The notes under the pieces: model-generated
Seen by the model: only the letters and a program-made list of their open reading frames with translations
Told to the model about the DNA's origin: nothing
The model's database searches: none
Assembly (NCBI RefSeq): GCF_034048115.1
Contig: NZ_CP139145.1
Location: 2,728,001-2,792,000, forward strand
DNA from: Pseudarthrobacter sp. IC2-21
Lineage (GTDB): Bacteria; Actinomycetota; Actinomycetes; Actinomycetales; Micrococcaceae
Reading direction: 5' to 3'
Length of the DNA stretch: 64,000 nucleotides
Made by a program: the position numbers and the translations under genes
Shown here: positions 55,634 through 64,000 of the stretch, piece after piece
Layout: each line of letters opens with the position of its first letter
Numbering within the stretch: position 1 is the first letter of the stretch

Positions 55634-55671
55634 AAAGACCCCGGCCGGCGTAACTCCCGGTCGGGGTCTTT
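55634..55671 (-). terminator. Terminator of the first (downstream) initiator tRNA gene
   Basis: A stem of about 15 bases (one G-T pair) with AAAGACCCCG and CGGGGTCTTT arms; the transcribed strand ends in a T-run. It lies just below the tRNA 3' end. Confidence 0.8.
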
Positions 55672-55675
55672 CACA

Positions 55676-55752
55676 TGGTTGCGGGGACAGGATTTGAACC
55701 TGTGACCTCTGGGTTATGAGCCCAGCGAGCTACCGAACTGCTCCACCCCGCG
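55676..55752 (-). tRNA. Initiator tRNA-fMet (CAT), with encoded CCA
   Basis: Cloverleaf begins CGCGGGG and ends CCCCGCA-A with C1 opposite A72, the mismatch characteristic of initiator tRNA. The anticodon arm is CTGGG-CTCATAA-CCCAG with three G-C pairs next to the loop, another initiator mark; the anticodon is CAT. The T arm contains GGTTCAAATCC. The 3' CCA is encoded at 55676-55678. Identical in its body to the next copy. Confidence 0.95.
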
Positions 55753-55830
55753 TCGCTTGATCAACACTACCGTACTTTGGAGCGGACAATTACCACTCCG
55801 CCTGCGGGGTCCGCCCGCGACTGGTTAAAC

Positions 55831-55866
55831 AAAAGTCCGGACCCTGTTTCCAGGATCCGGACTTTT
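55831..55866 (-). terminator. Terminator between the two initiator tRNA genes
   Basis: 16-base stem with one mismatch (arms AAAAGTCCGGA and TCCGGACTTTT), four-base loop. On the transcribed strand it ends in TTTTGTTT, downstream of the second tRNA copy, so that each tRNA gene is its own unit. Confidence 0.75.
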
Positions 55867-55873
55867 TCACCAG

Positions 55874-55947
55874 TTGCGGGGACAGGATTTGAACCTGTGA
55901 CCTCTGGGTTATGAGCCCAGCGAGCTACCGAACTGCTCCACCCCGCG
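55874..55947 (-). tRNA. Initiator tRNA-fMet (CAT), no encoded CCA
   Basis: Body identical to the copy at 55679-55752, with the C1-A72 mismatch and three anticodon-stem G-C pairs. The next three transcribed-strand bases are CTG, so CCA must be added by the nucleotidyltransferase. Downstream comes a terminator hairpin, and then the other copy. Confidence 0.95.
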
Positions 55948-55958
55948 TCGCAAGATCA

Positions 55959-55987
55959 ACTCTACCGCCCGGTGAACGGGAGGCCAA
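55959..55987 (-). promoter_or_regulatory. Promoter of the upstream initiator tRNA gene
   Basis: TTGGCC (-35) and TAGAGT (-10) with a 17-base spacer on the minus strand, ending 11 bases before the tRNA 5' end. The other tRNA copy has TAGTGT (55764-55769) at the same distance and the same GTTGATC sequence after it. Confidence 0.6.
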
Positions 55988-56013
55988 ATCCTGGTGGCGT
56001 GATGTGCGTCTCG

Positions 56014-56069
56014 CTGGGCTGCCGTCAGCTAATGGCTGCCCTCACGTACTGGGCTGCCGTCACTTACTT
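56014..56069. repeat. Three imperfect direct repeats at the UPF0182 stop
   Basis: CTGGGCTGCCGTCA occurs at 56014-56027 and 56049-56062, with a degenerate copy (TGGCTGCCCTCA) between. The last overlaps the UPF0182 stop codon (56060-56062). It may be replication slippage; no function seen. Confidence 0.55.
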
Positions 56070-59050
56070 GCCGAAGGGGACGGCGTGGCTGACGGAGTGG
56101 CTTCGGGCGCCGGGGTAGCCCCGGGTGCAGCAGCCGGAATCTTCCCCTCGGCGTCGAGAGCCTTCTGCAGGGCCGCTGCCAGCTTCTTCTGTTCCTCACC
56201 GTAGGCGGCGAAGTCGCCGGCGGCCAGGGCCGTCTGGCCTGCCTTGATGGCGGCGTTCGCCGCCTCCAGTGCAGCCTTCAGGTCAGCCTGGGCCCCCGCA
56301 CTGACGGGCGGCGTCTCGCCCGGCGCGGGAGGAGTCTGTCCGGTGTTGGCAGAGTCACCGGCAGCTGCACCGGAGTCACCGCCGAAGAGTTGCTTCAGCG
56401 CGCCGTCGAGCGTTGGCGCGAAGCCCACCTTGTCACCGAAGGCGACCAGCACGCGCTGCAGCGTCGGGTACGAGGTCTCGCCGGTGGACTTGAGGTAAAC
56501 AGGCTGGACGTACAGGATGCCGCCGCCTACGGGCAGCGTCAGCAGGTTGCCGTTGAGCACCTCCGAAGCACCCTGCCGCAGAAGGTTCAGGGCCTGGGAC
56601 ACGGTGGGGTCCGAGTTGAACTTGTTCTGCGCCTGGCCCGGTCCGGGAACCTGGATCTCCGGTGGAATCTGGAGGAGCCTGAGCTTGCCGTAGGTGTCGG
56701 CCTTCACGCCCTTCTGGTTACCGGCGTCCGAGTCAGCGGCCAGGAATCCGTAGAGGACGTTTCGGGCGGTGCCGTTCACGATCTGCGGAATGTAGGAGGA
56801 CGTCAGCTGGAAGGCCGGCTCCTTCTGGTCCGGCATCTGCAGCGACATGTAGAACGGCGGCTGCTTGACGTCGGTGGACACCGTGGGATCGTTGGGAACG
56901 CTCCAGACATCCTTCGCCTGGTAGAAGCTTCCCGGCTCCGTGACGTGGTAGCGGCCCAGGAGTTCACGCTGAACCTTGAACAGGTCCTCAGGGTAACGGA
57001 CATGGCTCATGACGTCACCGGACATCTCCGAGAAGGGCTTCAGGGAGTTCGGGTAAACCTTCTGCCAGGCCTTCAGGATGGGGTCCTGGTCATCCCAGGC
57101 GTACAAAGTCACCGAACCGTCGTATGCATCGACGGTGGCTTTGACGGAGTTCCTGATGTAGTTCACGGAGCTGTTGGGCAGTGCTACTGATCGCCCGGCA
57201 GAGGTCTGCGAGTCTGCAGTGGCCGCCGAGAGCTGTTCCTGCTGTGAGTACGGGTAGTACTGGCTGGTGGTATAGCCGTCCACAATCCATTTGACGCGGC
57301 CGTCCACCACGGCAGGGTAGGCGTTGCCGTCAACGGTCAGGTAGGGCGCTACCTTTTCGACGCGCTCCCGGGGGTTGCGGTCGTACAGGATCTGCGACTC
57401 GGCGTTGACTCCGTCGGACAGCAGCAGGTCCGAGGACTGGAACTTGATGGAGTAGAGGATTTTGTTGAAGAAGCTGCCCACGTTCGGGCCGCCGTTGCCT
57501 TCGAAGGTGTACTGGTTGTCCGCTTCACCCTCTTTACCGGAGGGCCTGTCCTGTTCACGGGGGGTCGCGCCCGCGGGGGCACCAACAATGGAGTACTCCG
57601 GAGAATTCTCGCCGAAGTAGATCCGCGGCTGGTATGTCGAGTCGTTACCAAGGACGCCGGTGGAGGGAATGCCGGACTGCAGGAACTCCGGCTTTCCGTC
57701 AACGGTGAACTTGTTGCCCTTGGCCGCGACCACACCGTAGCCATGGGTATAGACAACGTGCTGGTTCAGCCAGCCCTGCTGGTTGGTGGCGACGTTGACG
57801 GGGTTCAGCTCACGAACCGCAATGACGGTGTCCTGGATCTTGCCGTCGATTTCGTACCGGTCAACGTTCAAGGACGCGGGGAACTGGTAGTACGGCCGGT
57901 ACTGTTCCAGCTGGGCGAACGCGTCGGAGATGAGGTTGGGATCCAGGAGCCTGATGTTGGCTGTGGTCTGCGCGTCCGGGGCGAGCGCTCCGGTATTGGC
58001 CGTGTTTGTCGCGTTGTAGCGGTCCACCTGAATCTGGTCCAGGCCGTAGGCGGCCCGGGTCATCTTGATGTTCCGTTCAATGTAATCCTTCTCGAGCGTC
58101 TGCTCGGAAGGCCGCACCTGGAATTGCTGGATGACCCAGGGGTACACGCCACCGGCAAGGATCGAGGTAATGACCAGCATGGCGGTACCGATGACCGGCA
58201 GACGCCAGCGGCCGATGACGGCGGCGATGATGAAGAGGATGGCCACCAGTACTGCGGCGACGGCGAGGATTGCCTTGGTGGGAATCACGGCGTTGACGTC
58301 GGTGTACAGGGCGCCGGCCCAGCGGCCGCCGTTGCTTTGAAGTGCGGAATAGCGGTCCAGCCAGAAATTGACGCCAAGCAGGACCAGGAAGCTGGCGCCC
58401 GTGACGGCGAGGTGGATTTGCGCGGCCCTGCTGGTGAACACGCCGCGTTCCATCAGGCGGATGCTGCCGTAGAGGTAGTGGGTAAGAATGCCGGCGATGC
58501 CAGCCACCACCACCACGCTGATCAGGAATCCTGTGACGAATCCGAGGAACGGCAAGGTCATCACGTAGAAGCTGATGTCCAGCCTGAAGAGGGGGTCTTC
58601 CTGGCCGAAGGGTTGCTGGTTGAAGAAGAGCAGGACTTTCTGCCACTGGCTGGCGGCGGCGCTGCCTGCAAAGAGGCCGAACAGAATGGGCAGGCCCACC
58701 ATGACAACGCGGCGGACAGGTTCAAGCTGTGCCTGGTAGCGGTTGAGGTTGTCCCGCATTTCGGAGTCCGGTGCGTAGACGGGCCTCGCGCGGTAGGCGA
58801 TGCGGATGGCGAAAAAAACCGCCGCGAACATCAGCGCGAAGCCGGCAAGGAAGATCAGGATCCTGGCGAGGTTCTCGGTCAGGAACACTTCGAAGTAACC
58901 GAGCTGCTGGTACCACAGGACGTCAGTCCACACGTTGGCGAAGAAGATGAAGCCCACAACTACCAGGGCAACGACTATCAGGGTGGGTGTCAGAGCCCCG
59001 CGTCGTGATGGGGGTCTTCCGGGCGGGATGGGGCTGGTGGGACGGGACAA
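56060..59050 (-). CDS. UPF0182 family membrane protein (Rv3193c-like)
   Basis: 996-residue integral membrane protein of an uncharacterised actinobacterial family. About seven membrane helices fill the N-terminal 300 residues. A large extracytoplasmic domain follows ([43 protein letters not shown]). The C-terminus is a Pro/Ala/Ser-rich tail. TTG at 59048-59050 is chosen because TGAGGT lies at a fit distance; an ATG 22 codons earlier adds unlike residues. It lies downstream of the PDZ-Lon protease gene, as I recall for Rv3194c/Rv3193c, suggesting joint function in the envelope. Confidence 0.9.
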   Translation of the reverse strand: MSRPTSPIPPGRPPSRRGALTPTLIVVALVVVGFIFFANVWTDVLWYQQLGYFEVFLTENLARILIFLAGFALMFAAVFFAIRIAYRARPVYAPDSEMRDNLNRYQAQLEPVRRVVMVGLPILFGLFAGSAAASQWQKVLLFFNQQPFGQEDPLFRLDISFYVMTLPFLGFVTGFLISVVVVAGIAGILTHYLYGSIRLMERGVFTSRAAQIHLAVTGASFLVLLGVNFWLDRYSALQSNGGRWAGALYTDVNAVIPTKAILAVAAVLVAILFIIAAVIGRWRLPVIGTAMLVITSILAGGVYPWVIQQFQVRPSEQTLEKDYIERNIKMTRAAYGLDQIQVDRYNATNTANTGALAPDAQTTANIRLLDPNLISDAFAQLEQYRPYYQFPASLNVDRYEIDGKIQDTVIAVRELNPVNVATNQQGWLNQHVVYTHGYGVVAAKGNKFTVDGKPEFLQSGIPSTGVLGNDSTYQPRIYFGENSPEYSIVGAPAGATPREQDRPSGKEGEADNQYTFEGNGGPNVGSFFNKILYSIKFQSSDLLLSDGVNAESQILYDRNPRERVEKVAPYLTVDGNAYPAVVDGRVKWIVDGYTTSQYYPYSQQEQLSAATADSQTSAGRSVALPNSSVNYIRNSVKATVDAYDGSVTLYAWDDQDPILKAWQKVYPNSLKPFSEMSGDVMSHVRYPEDLFKVQRELLGRYHVTEPGSFYQAKDVWSVPNDPTVSTDVKQPPFYMSLQMPDQKEPAFQLTSSYIPQIVNGTARNVLYGFLAADSDAGNQKGVKADTYGKLRLLQIPPEIQVPGPGQAQNKFNSDPTVSQALNLLRQGASEVLNGNLLTLPVGGGILYVQPVYLKSTGETSYPTLQRVLVAFGDKVGFAPTLDGALKQLFGGDSGAAAGDSANTGQTPPAPGETPPVSAGAQADLKAALEAANAAIKAGQTALAAGDFAAYGEEQKKLAAALQKALDAEGKIPAAAPGATPAPEATPSATPSPSASK

Positions 59051-59186
59051 ACTCGGTACCTCATAGCTGATCGTCAGATTTACATTAAGAGCGTGCGTGC
59101 GGTTGACGTCCGGCACCGGTCAAGCGTGTGGCAACGTCCGTCATATCTGCCACGAGTGGCGGTAAAGCTTAGTTCCTGGCCTCAGT

Positions 59187-60380
59187 CTAGTTGCTGGCGC
59201 AGGAGGGCAAACCGGCCGTGTCCTGGGATGATGCCGCGCGTTCGACGGCGGATCGCGCCTGGTCAAGGTTCTCCACCTTGACCACCTGCAGGCCCTCCGG
59301 CACATTGCCCGCCACTTCGTCGCAGTTATCGGCCGGGGCGAGGAACAGTGTGGCCCCGCCGGCGCGCGCGCCGAGCATCTTCTGTCGTATCCCGCCGATG
59401 GGGCCCACAGTGCCGTCGGGACTGATGGTGCCCGTACCGGCGATGTGCTTGCCCCCGGTCAGGTCGCCGGGCGTGACGGTGTCCACGATGCCCAGCGCGA
59501 ACATCAACCCGGCACTCGGGCCGCCCACCTTGTCCAGGGAGATCTTGACGTCGAACGGGAACGTAAACACGTACTTCAGCATGATGCCGAGGATGTAACG
59601 GCCGGACCCGTTGTCCTTGGGTGTAATGGTCTGGGCCAAGGACTCCCCCGCCCGCTGCACCACGAGGGTCACGGGCGCTCCCTTGCCGGCGGCCAGTTCC
59701 TCCTGCACCACAGTGAGCGAGGTGATGGGCTTCCCGTTGATGGTCTCGAAAATGTCACCGTCCTGGACCTTGCCGGCCGACGGCGACCCGTTGGAGAGGC
59801 CCGCGGCCTGGAGCTGTTGGCCAAAAGGAATGTTGAGCTCCCGCAGAGCCGAGGCAACAGCGTTCTCCTGGGAGGTGGTCATGGCCACGGAACTCTGCTC
59901 TTCCGCCTGCTCCTTGGTGGTGCCCGTGGGATAGATCAGCTCCTGCGGGTACACGGACTTTGACCTGTCCAGCCATGCGCCGAAGACTCCCACAATGCTG
60001 ACCGGGCCGGTGGGGCCGCCCTCGACGTAAACCGTGGTCAGGTCCAGGTTGCCTTTCGCGGGGTAGGTCTCGTGGCCCGTGACACTTATGACAGGGGTAT
60101 CGCCGGACCTGTCGAGCGTATTGAACGTGGGGCCGGCCCGTTCCACTACATACGGCACCGGAATGGTGGCCGCCGCTATTCCCAGACCCACAGCCAGGAC
60201 TCCCGAGAGCAGCATGACGGAGACCCGACCGTCCCCCGTCCGTTGATTCGGTGGGCCGTAGTTCCCGGCAGCGGCGACGCCGGCGGCAGGGCCCTCAGGC
60301 GGCCCGGCATGCACGGTTGCAGCGTCGTCGACCTCGGAAGAGTGGTCCTTGTGCGGGTGTTCGCCACGGGTTGCAGTCAC
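59187..60380 (-). CDS. Membrane PDZ and Lon-type (S16) serine protease, YlbL-like
   Basis: Membrane-anchored protease of 397 residues: a disordered N-terminus (1-50), one membrane helix (about 53-75), a PDZ domain (about 165-250, with DGDIFETINGKPITSL) and a Lon catalytic domain with Ser289 in GGPSAGLMFALG and Lys334 in GGIRQKMLGA. No AAA domain, so it is unlike Lon itself. Such YlbL/Rv3194c proteins are envelope proteases with few known substrates. Start GTG at 60378-60380. It is divergent from the metalloprotease gene. Confidence 0.9.
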   Translation of the reverse strand: MTATRGEHPHKDHSSEVDDAATVHAGPPEGPAAGVAAAGNYGPPNQRTGDGRVSVMLLSGVLAVGLGIAAATIPVPYVVERAGPTFNTLDRSGDTPVISVTGHETYPAKGNLDLTTVYVEGGPTGPVSIVGVFGAWLDRSKSVYPQELIYPTGTTKEQAEEQSSVAMTTSQENAVASALRELNIPFGQQLQAAGLSNGSPSAGKVQDGDIFETINGKPITSLTVVQEELAAGKGAPVTLVVQRAGESLAQTITPKDNGSGRYILGIMLKYVFTFPFDVKISLDKVGGPSAGLMFALGIVDTVTPGDLTGGKHIAGTGTISPDGTVGPIGGIRQKMLGARAGGATLFLAPADNCDEVAGNVPEGLQVVKVENLDQARSAVERAASSQDTAGLPSCASN

Positions 60381-60511
60381 TGAACCAACACTACGCGGTG
60401 GGGCCTTCAGCAGGCTCTTTGCCTAGAGCGAACGGCCGTCCTCCCGGGCAGACAGCCGTCCCGGCCCGGGGTACCGTGAAGTGAACGCTCAAACTCACGA
60501 TCGGCGGGACC

Positions 60512-61984
60512 ATGACCTCCAACCCACTCAATCCGTCCGACGGCGATGATACGCCGAAGGATCCATTGACCGAGATGCTGCAGAACCTGATGGGCGGCAA
60601 GGGTATGGAGAACTTCGACCCCGCCGAACTGGCGAAAGCCGCAGGCCTGCCGGATGACCCCAACCTGCTGGCGCAGATGTTCTCCCAGGTCCAGGCCATG
60701 ATGAGTGCCCCCTCCGAGGGTCCCGTCAACTGGCAGCTCGCCCACGAGAATGCGCGCCGCGTCGCGGCCAGCAGTGCCGACCCGTCCGTCACGTCCCAGC
60801 AGAGCCGGGAAGTGGACGAAGCGCTGCGGTTGGCCGAACTCTGGCTCGATCCGGTGACCGACCTCCCGGCCACCGGCCTGATCGGCCGGGCCTGGTCCCG
60901 TGCCGAGTGGGTGGAAGCCACCCTTGGAACGTGGAAGCGGCTGACCGAGCCCGTGGCCAACAGCATCGCCAATGCCCTGTCCGGCGCCATGACCGAGCAG
61001 ATGCCCGAAGAGATGAAGTCCATGATGGGCGGGGCATCCTCCATGCTGCAGAACATGGGCGGCGCCATCTTTGGCATGCAGCTCGGGCAGGCCATCGGCG
61101 CGCTCTCCGCCGATGTGGTCAGTTCAACTGACATCGGGGTGCCCCTGGCCGACCTGGAAATGGCGCTGTTGCCGTCCAACGTGGCGTCCTTCGGGGAAGG
61201 GCTGGGCCTGCCGGAGACCGACATCCGCCTGTTCCTCGCCGTCCGCGAGGCCGCCCACGCACGCCTGTTCGTGCAGGTCCCCTGGCTTCGTGGCCATCTG
61301 CTGGGTGCCATCGAGGCGTACGCCCGCGGCATCCACATCGACACCTCCCGCATCGAAGAACTGGCCCGGGACCTGGACCCCAGCAACCCCGAAGGCATCC
61401 AGGAAGCGCTGTCCCAGGGCGTCTTCATGCCGCAGCGGACACCTGCCCAGGAGCAGGCACTCGAAAAACTGGAAACGGCGCTCGCGCTCGTTGAAGGCTG
61501 GGTGGACGAGCTCACGGCTTCGGCCACGGAGAAGATGCTGCCCTCCGCGGCCGCCCTCCGTGAGACGGTCCGGCGGCGCCGCGCCACCGGCGGCCCCGCC
61601 GAGCATGCCTTTGCCTCCCTTGTGGGTCTGGAGCTCCGTCCGCGCCGCCTGCGGGACGCTGCCACCTTGTGGGCGGTCCTCAAGGAGGAGCGCGGCATTG
61701 CCGGGCGGGACGCCATCTGGCAGCACCCCGATCTGCTGCCCACGGCCGAGGACCTCGATGACCCCCAGGGCTTCAGCGGGCGCCGCAAGCTGGCCGAGGC
61801 CAGCGACAGCGAAGTGGACGACGCCCTGCAGAAGCTCCTCAGCGGCGGCTTCGACGACGCCGCCCCGGAGGACTCCGATGATTCCGCAGCTGAATCCGGG
61901 CATGACGACTCCGGCACGGGCGACGCCAGCAGGGAAGACGGCACGGATGCCGACGACGGCGATTCGGAGCAGCCGAAAGGCTAG
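60512..61984 (+). CDS. Zinc-dependent metalloprotease-like protein (DUF2342, Rv3195-like)
   Basis: 490-residue protein of the actinobacterial DUF2342 family, also annotated as zinc metalloprotease or coenzyme F420 biosynthesis-associated. It has FGMQLGQAIGALSADVVSSTDIG, LFLAVREAAHARLFVQVPWL and the helical C-terminal domain, then an acidic tail of about 35 residues. Typical HExxH is not present; the EAAHARL segment takes its place in this family, so protease activity is doubtful. The ATG follows GGCGGGACC. It is divergent from the YlbL-like gene and converges on the YgjP-like gene. Confidence 0.88.
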   Translation: MTSNPLNPSDGDDTPKDPLTEMLQNLMGGKGMENFDPAELAKAAGLPDDPNLLAQMFSQVQAMMSAPSEGPVNWQLAHENARRVAASSADPSVTSQQSREVDEALRLAELWLDPVTDLPATGLIGRAWSRAEWVEATLGTWKRLTEPVANSIANALSGAMTEQMPEEMKSMMGGASSMLQNMGGAIFGMQLGQAIGALSADVVSSTDIGVPLADLEMALLPSNVASFGEGLGLPETDIRLFLAVREAAHARLFVQVPWLRGHLLGAIEAYARGIHIDTSRIEELARDLDPSNPEGIQEALSQGVFMPQRTPAQEQALEKLETALALVEGWVDELTASATEKMLPSAAALRETVRRRRATGGPAEHAFASLVGLELRPRRLRDAATLWAVLKEERGIAGRDAIWQHPDLLPTAEDLDDPQGFSGRRKLAEASDSEVDDALQKLLSGGFDDAAPEDSDDSAAESGHDDSGTGDASREDGTDADDGDSEQPKG

Positions 61985-61993
61985 GCGCAGTGC

Positions 61994-62656
61994 TTAGTCG
62001 GCGTCGCCTTGGCTGTGCCCGGTGACGCCGACGGGTTCTTCGTCGCCGGCAGGTTCTTCGTCGTCGACGTGGTACGCGCCGTCGGCGGGGAGGCCACGGG
62101 AGGTGGCGTAGGAGACGCCTTCCAGGAATGCCTTGGCGCGCATGGTGTCCGGATAGGCTTCCAGCAGTTTCCAGAAGGCGGCATTATGCCCGGCCACGAG
62201 CAAGTGTGCGAGCTCGTGCAGCAGCACGTAGTCGATGACCCACTGCGGCATGGGCCGGAGTTTGTCGGAGAGCCGGATGGTTCCTTCCGACGGCGTCGCC
62301 GAGCCCCAACGGGAGTTCTGGTTACTGACCCAGCGGACCGAGGTCGGGACTGCCCTGCCGCCGAAGTACTTTGATGACAGGTGCGCGGCGTGGGCTGCCA
62401 ACGCAGCGTCCGTGGCTGGCTGTTTCCGTCCTTTGTCTGCTCGCCGCTCCCCTTGCCGGTGCAGTTTCTCCAGCATCCGGTGGACCCATTCGGACTCCTG
62501 GGCAGCCGTGAACCTGGCCGGAATGGCCACCACCGCCGTCCCGTTTTCCCAGAAGGCAGCCACGGTCCGGGTGCGCCGGGCCGATCTCCGCACCTCCACG
62601 GGAGCCCCGCCGGTTGTCCTCAGACCTGATGGGCTGCTGCGCTTACCGGGTGTCAC
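61994..62656 (-). CDS. YgjP/M48-type zinc metallopeptidase
   Basis: 220-residue protein with WGSATPSEGTIRLSDKLRPMP and the zinc motif HELAH (147-151) plus His157, as in YgjP (WSS1-like, DUF45) proteins that may act on DNA-protein crosslinks. Following the motif is FWKLLEAYPD. The C-terminal 40 residues are acidic and variable. GTG at 62654-62656 overlaps the uvrD2 stop codon by GTGA, so it is coupled to the helicase gene. That coupling suits a DNA-repair role. Confidence 0.88.
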   Translation of the reverse strand: MTPGKRSSPSGLRTTGGAPVEVRRSARRTRTVAAFWENGTAVVAIPARFTAAQESEWVHRMLEKLHRQGERRADKGRKQPATDAALAAHAAHLSSKYFGGRAVPTSVRWVSNQNSRWGSATPSEGTIRLSDKLRPMPQWVIDYVLLHELAHLLVAGHNAAFWKLLEAYPDTMRAKAFLEGVSYATSRGLPADGAYHVDDEEPAGDEEPVGVTGHSQGDAD

Positions 62657-64000
62657 AGGATGCTGCTTTCAACGAGCACCCGCAGCACGTCCTCGCCATA
62701 GCGTTCCAGTTTCGCCGGGCCCACGCCGGCCAGCGCGGCAAGTTCCTCAAGCGTGGACGGCTTCGCCTCGGCGATCGCCGTCAGCGTGGCATCGGTAAAG
62801 ACCACAAAAGCCGGGACCTCGGCGGCCAGGGCAATCTCCTTCCGCCACTGCCGCAGGGCGTCAAAGGTCTGTTCTTCGTAACTGGGCGGGCAGTCATTGC
62901 ATCGGCCCACTTTGCGTTCAGCGCCGCTGGCCAGCATGCTCCCGCAGACCCTGCAGGTGGCAGGGGTGGCAGCTTTGCGGCGCGGGGCGGGCCCTTTGCC
63001 GCGGGTGCTGGAGCTGGCCACCGAATTGGGCCGGAGCCCGTCAAGGAAGCGTGAAGGCTTCCGGTTGGCCCGGCCACCGGGCGTCCGTGCGGTGGACCAG
63101 GACAGCGCGAGGTGTTCGCGTGCCCGGGTGATTCCCACATAAAGCAGGCGCCGCTCCTCGTCGACGGCCTCGGGAGTGTCGGCAAAGGAGATGGGCATGA
63201 GGCCCTCGCTGAGGCCCACAAGGAAAACAGCATCCCATTCCAGGCCTTTCGCGGCGTGCAGCGAGGCAAGCGTGACGCCCTGGACCGTGGGGGCATGCTG
63301 TGCCAGGGACCGCTCCTGGAGTTCATTGACGAAGTCCGCCAGCCCAAAGTTCCCGCCCCGGACCTGGACCAGTTCGTCGGCGAGTGCCACCAGCGCTGCC
63401 AGGGATTCCCAGCGTTCACGAAGTGCCCCGCCGTTGTGGGGTGGAGCTTCGGTATAGCCAAGGGAGGCGACGATGTCCCGGACCAGCTGGCCCAGCGGCT
63501 CCGGTGTTGCCGTCTCGGCCACCGCCCGGGTGGCTGCCCGCAGCTGGAGGATGGCATCCCGCACTTCCTTGCGGGCGAAGAACCGCTCGCCGCCGCGGAG
63601 CTGATAACCGATTCCGGCCGCCGCCAGGGCCTGTTCGTAGGCTTCGGACTGCCCGTTCGTGCGGAAAAGTATGGCTATCTGGCTGGCTGGCGTGCCGGCG
63701 TCGAGCAGTTCCCGGATCTTGGCCGCTGCCGTGGCGGCTTCGGCTTCATCATCCGAGCATTCGGTGAACTGCGGCACCGGACCCGAGGGGCGCTGCGCCA
63801 CCAGTTGGAGCGGGGTTGCCCAGGCCGAGTCGGCAACAGGGCCGCCGCTGCGCCGCGCTGCCAGGAGGTCGTTGGCCAGTTTGACCACCTGGGGCGTGGA
63901 ACGGTAATCGCGGATGAGCTTGACCACGCTGGCATCAGGGTACTGGGCCTTGAAACCCAGCAGGTGCTTGGGGGAAGCGCCGGTGAACGAGTAGATGGTC
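62653..64000 (-). CDS. uvrD2: ATP-dependent DNA helicase UvrD2, C-terminal part (5' end outside the window)
   Basis: Superfamily 1 helicase. The visible 449 residues hold helicase motifs such as IRDYRSTPQVVKLANDLL (motif IV region), RTNGQSEAYEQAL, VTLASLHAAKGLEWDAVFLVGL (motif V) and RRLLYVGITRAREHLALSW (motif VI). A four-cysteine cluster follows (CRVCGSMLASGAERKVGRCNDC), then a C-terminal HRDC domain (FVVFTDATLTAIAEAKPSTLEEL, AGVGPAKLERYGEDVL). The HRDC domain is a mark of the mycobacterial UvrD2 type. The frame is open to the window edge, so the Walker A and B part is missing. Confidence 0.95.
   Translation of the reverse strand, partial: TIYSFTGASPKHLLGFKAQYPDASVVKLIRDYRSTPQVVKLANDLLAARRSGGPVADSAWATPLQLVAQRPSGPVPQFTECSDDEAEAATAAAKIRELLDAGTPASQIAILFRTNGQSEAYEQALAAAGIGYQLRGGERFFARKEVRDAILQLRAATRAVAETATPEPLGQLVRDIVASLGYTEAPPHNGGALRERWESLAALVALADELVQVRGGNFGLADFVNELQERSLAQHAPTVQGVTLASLHAAKGLEWDAVFLVGLSEGLMPISFADTPEAVDEERRLLYVGITRAREHLALSWSTARTPGGRANRKPSRFLDGLRPNSVASSSTRGKGPAPRRKAATPATCRVCGSMLASGAERKVGRCNDCPPSYEEQTFDALRQWRKEIALAAEVPAFVVFTDATLTAIAEAKPSTLEELAALAGVGPAKLERYGEDVLRVLVESSIL

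Noticed and set aside
60391..61944. 517-residue minus-strand frame opposite the DUF2342 gene
   Set aside because: Ser/Arg-rich antisense shadow; the plus-strand product has family features.

Overview
The window is a gene-dense, high-GC actinobacterial chromosome segment. Gene content (WhiB1, PdtaS, MtrA-MtrB-LpqB, SigK-RskA, UPF0182, UvrD2), Shine-Dalgarno-led GTG/TTG starts and protein character point to a Micrococcaceae member of the Arthrobacter/Pseudarthrobacter type; this is inference from families and not a database match. I see no rRNA, insertion sequence, prophage or CRISPR array. Most of it looks like core chromosome. No gap longer than 300 bases lacks a gene, except around the tRNA pair at 55.5-56.06 kb, which is described.

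Layout. 0-6.4 kb: the N-terminal part of a UDP-galactopyranose mutase, a sugar O/N-acetyltransferase, a large FHA-FtsK/SpoIIIE ATPase of the EssC type with no visible secretion partners, and a small membrane protein. 6.6-13.4 kb: whiB1, the cytosolic histidine kinase pdtaS, and a very large NAD-glutamate dehydrogenase. 13.4-17.8 kb: a TadZ-like ATPase coupled to a SAF-domain (CpaB-like) protein, an excisionase-type HTH protein, an uncharacterised protein, a LysM membrane protein and an Rv3235-like protein. 17.9-28.3 kb: secA, a YcaQ-like DNA glycosylase, hpf, comF, lpqB, mtrB and mtrA. 28.4-36.1 kb: a DUF4166 protein, a MetE-fold protein without cysteines, chorismate mutase and a four-gene peptide ABC transporter operon. 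36.3-45.3 kb: mnmA, cysteine desulfurase, an FAD reductase, a SufR-like cysteine-rich regulator divergent from a DoxX-like protein, a lipoprotein, a DnaJ protein, trmL, sigK and rskA. 45.4-55.5 kb: PIG-L deacetylase with etfAB, an HtrA protease, a TPM-domain protein followed by PspA, photolyase and a cytochrome b. 55.6-64 kb: two initiator tRNA genes, UPF0182, a PDZ-Lon protease, a zinc metalloprotease-like protein, a YgjP-like metallopeptidase and the 3' part of uvrD2.

How the genes work together. MnmA uses sulfur mobilised by the cysteine desulfurase. MtrB phosphorylates MtrA, and LpqB is the lipoprotein partner encoded in the same overlapping operon. SigK is held by the membrane anti-sigma factor RskA. 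EtfB and EtfA form the electron-transfer flavoprotein. DppA, B, C and DF form one importer with translationally coupled cistrons. Envelope maintenance is a recurrent theme (SecA, HtrA, TPM-PspA, PDZ-Lon, LysM).

The best candidates for something under-described are: the orphan EssC-like ATPase; the orphan TadZ/CpaB pair with an altered P-loop; a shared repeat motif in front of the HTH and LysM genes; the TTCTAAAA operator-like sites between the SufR-like regulator and the DoxX gene; and the TPM-PspA pair.
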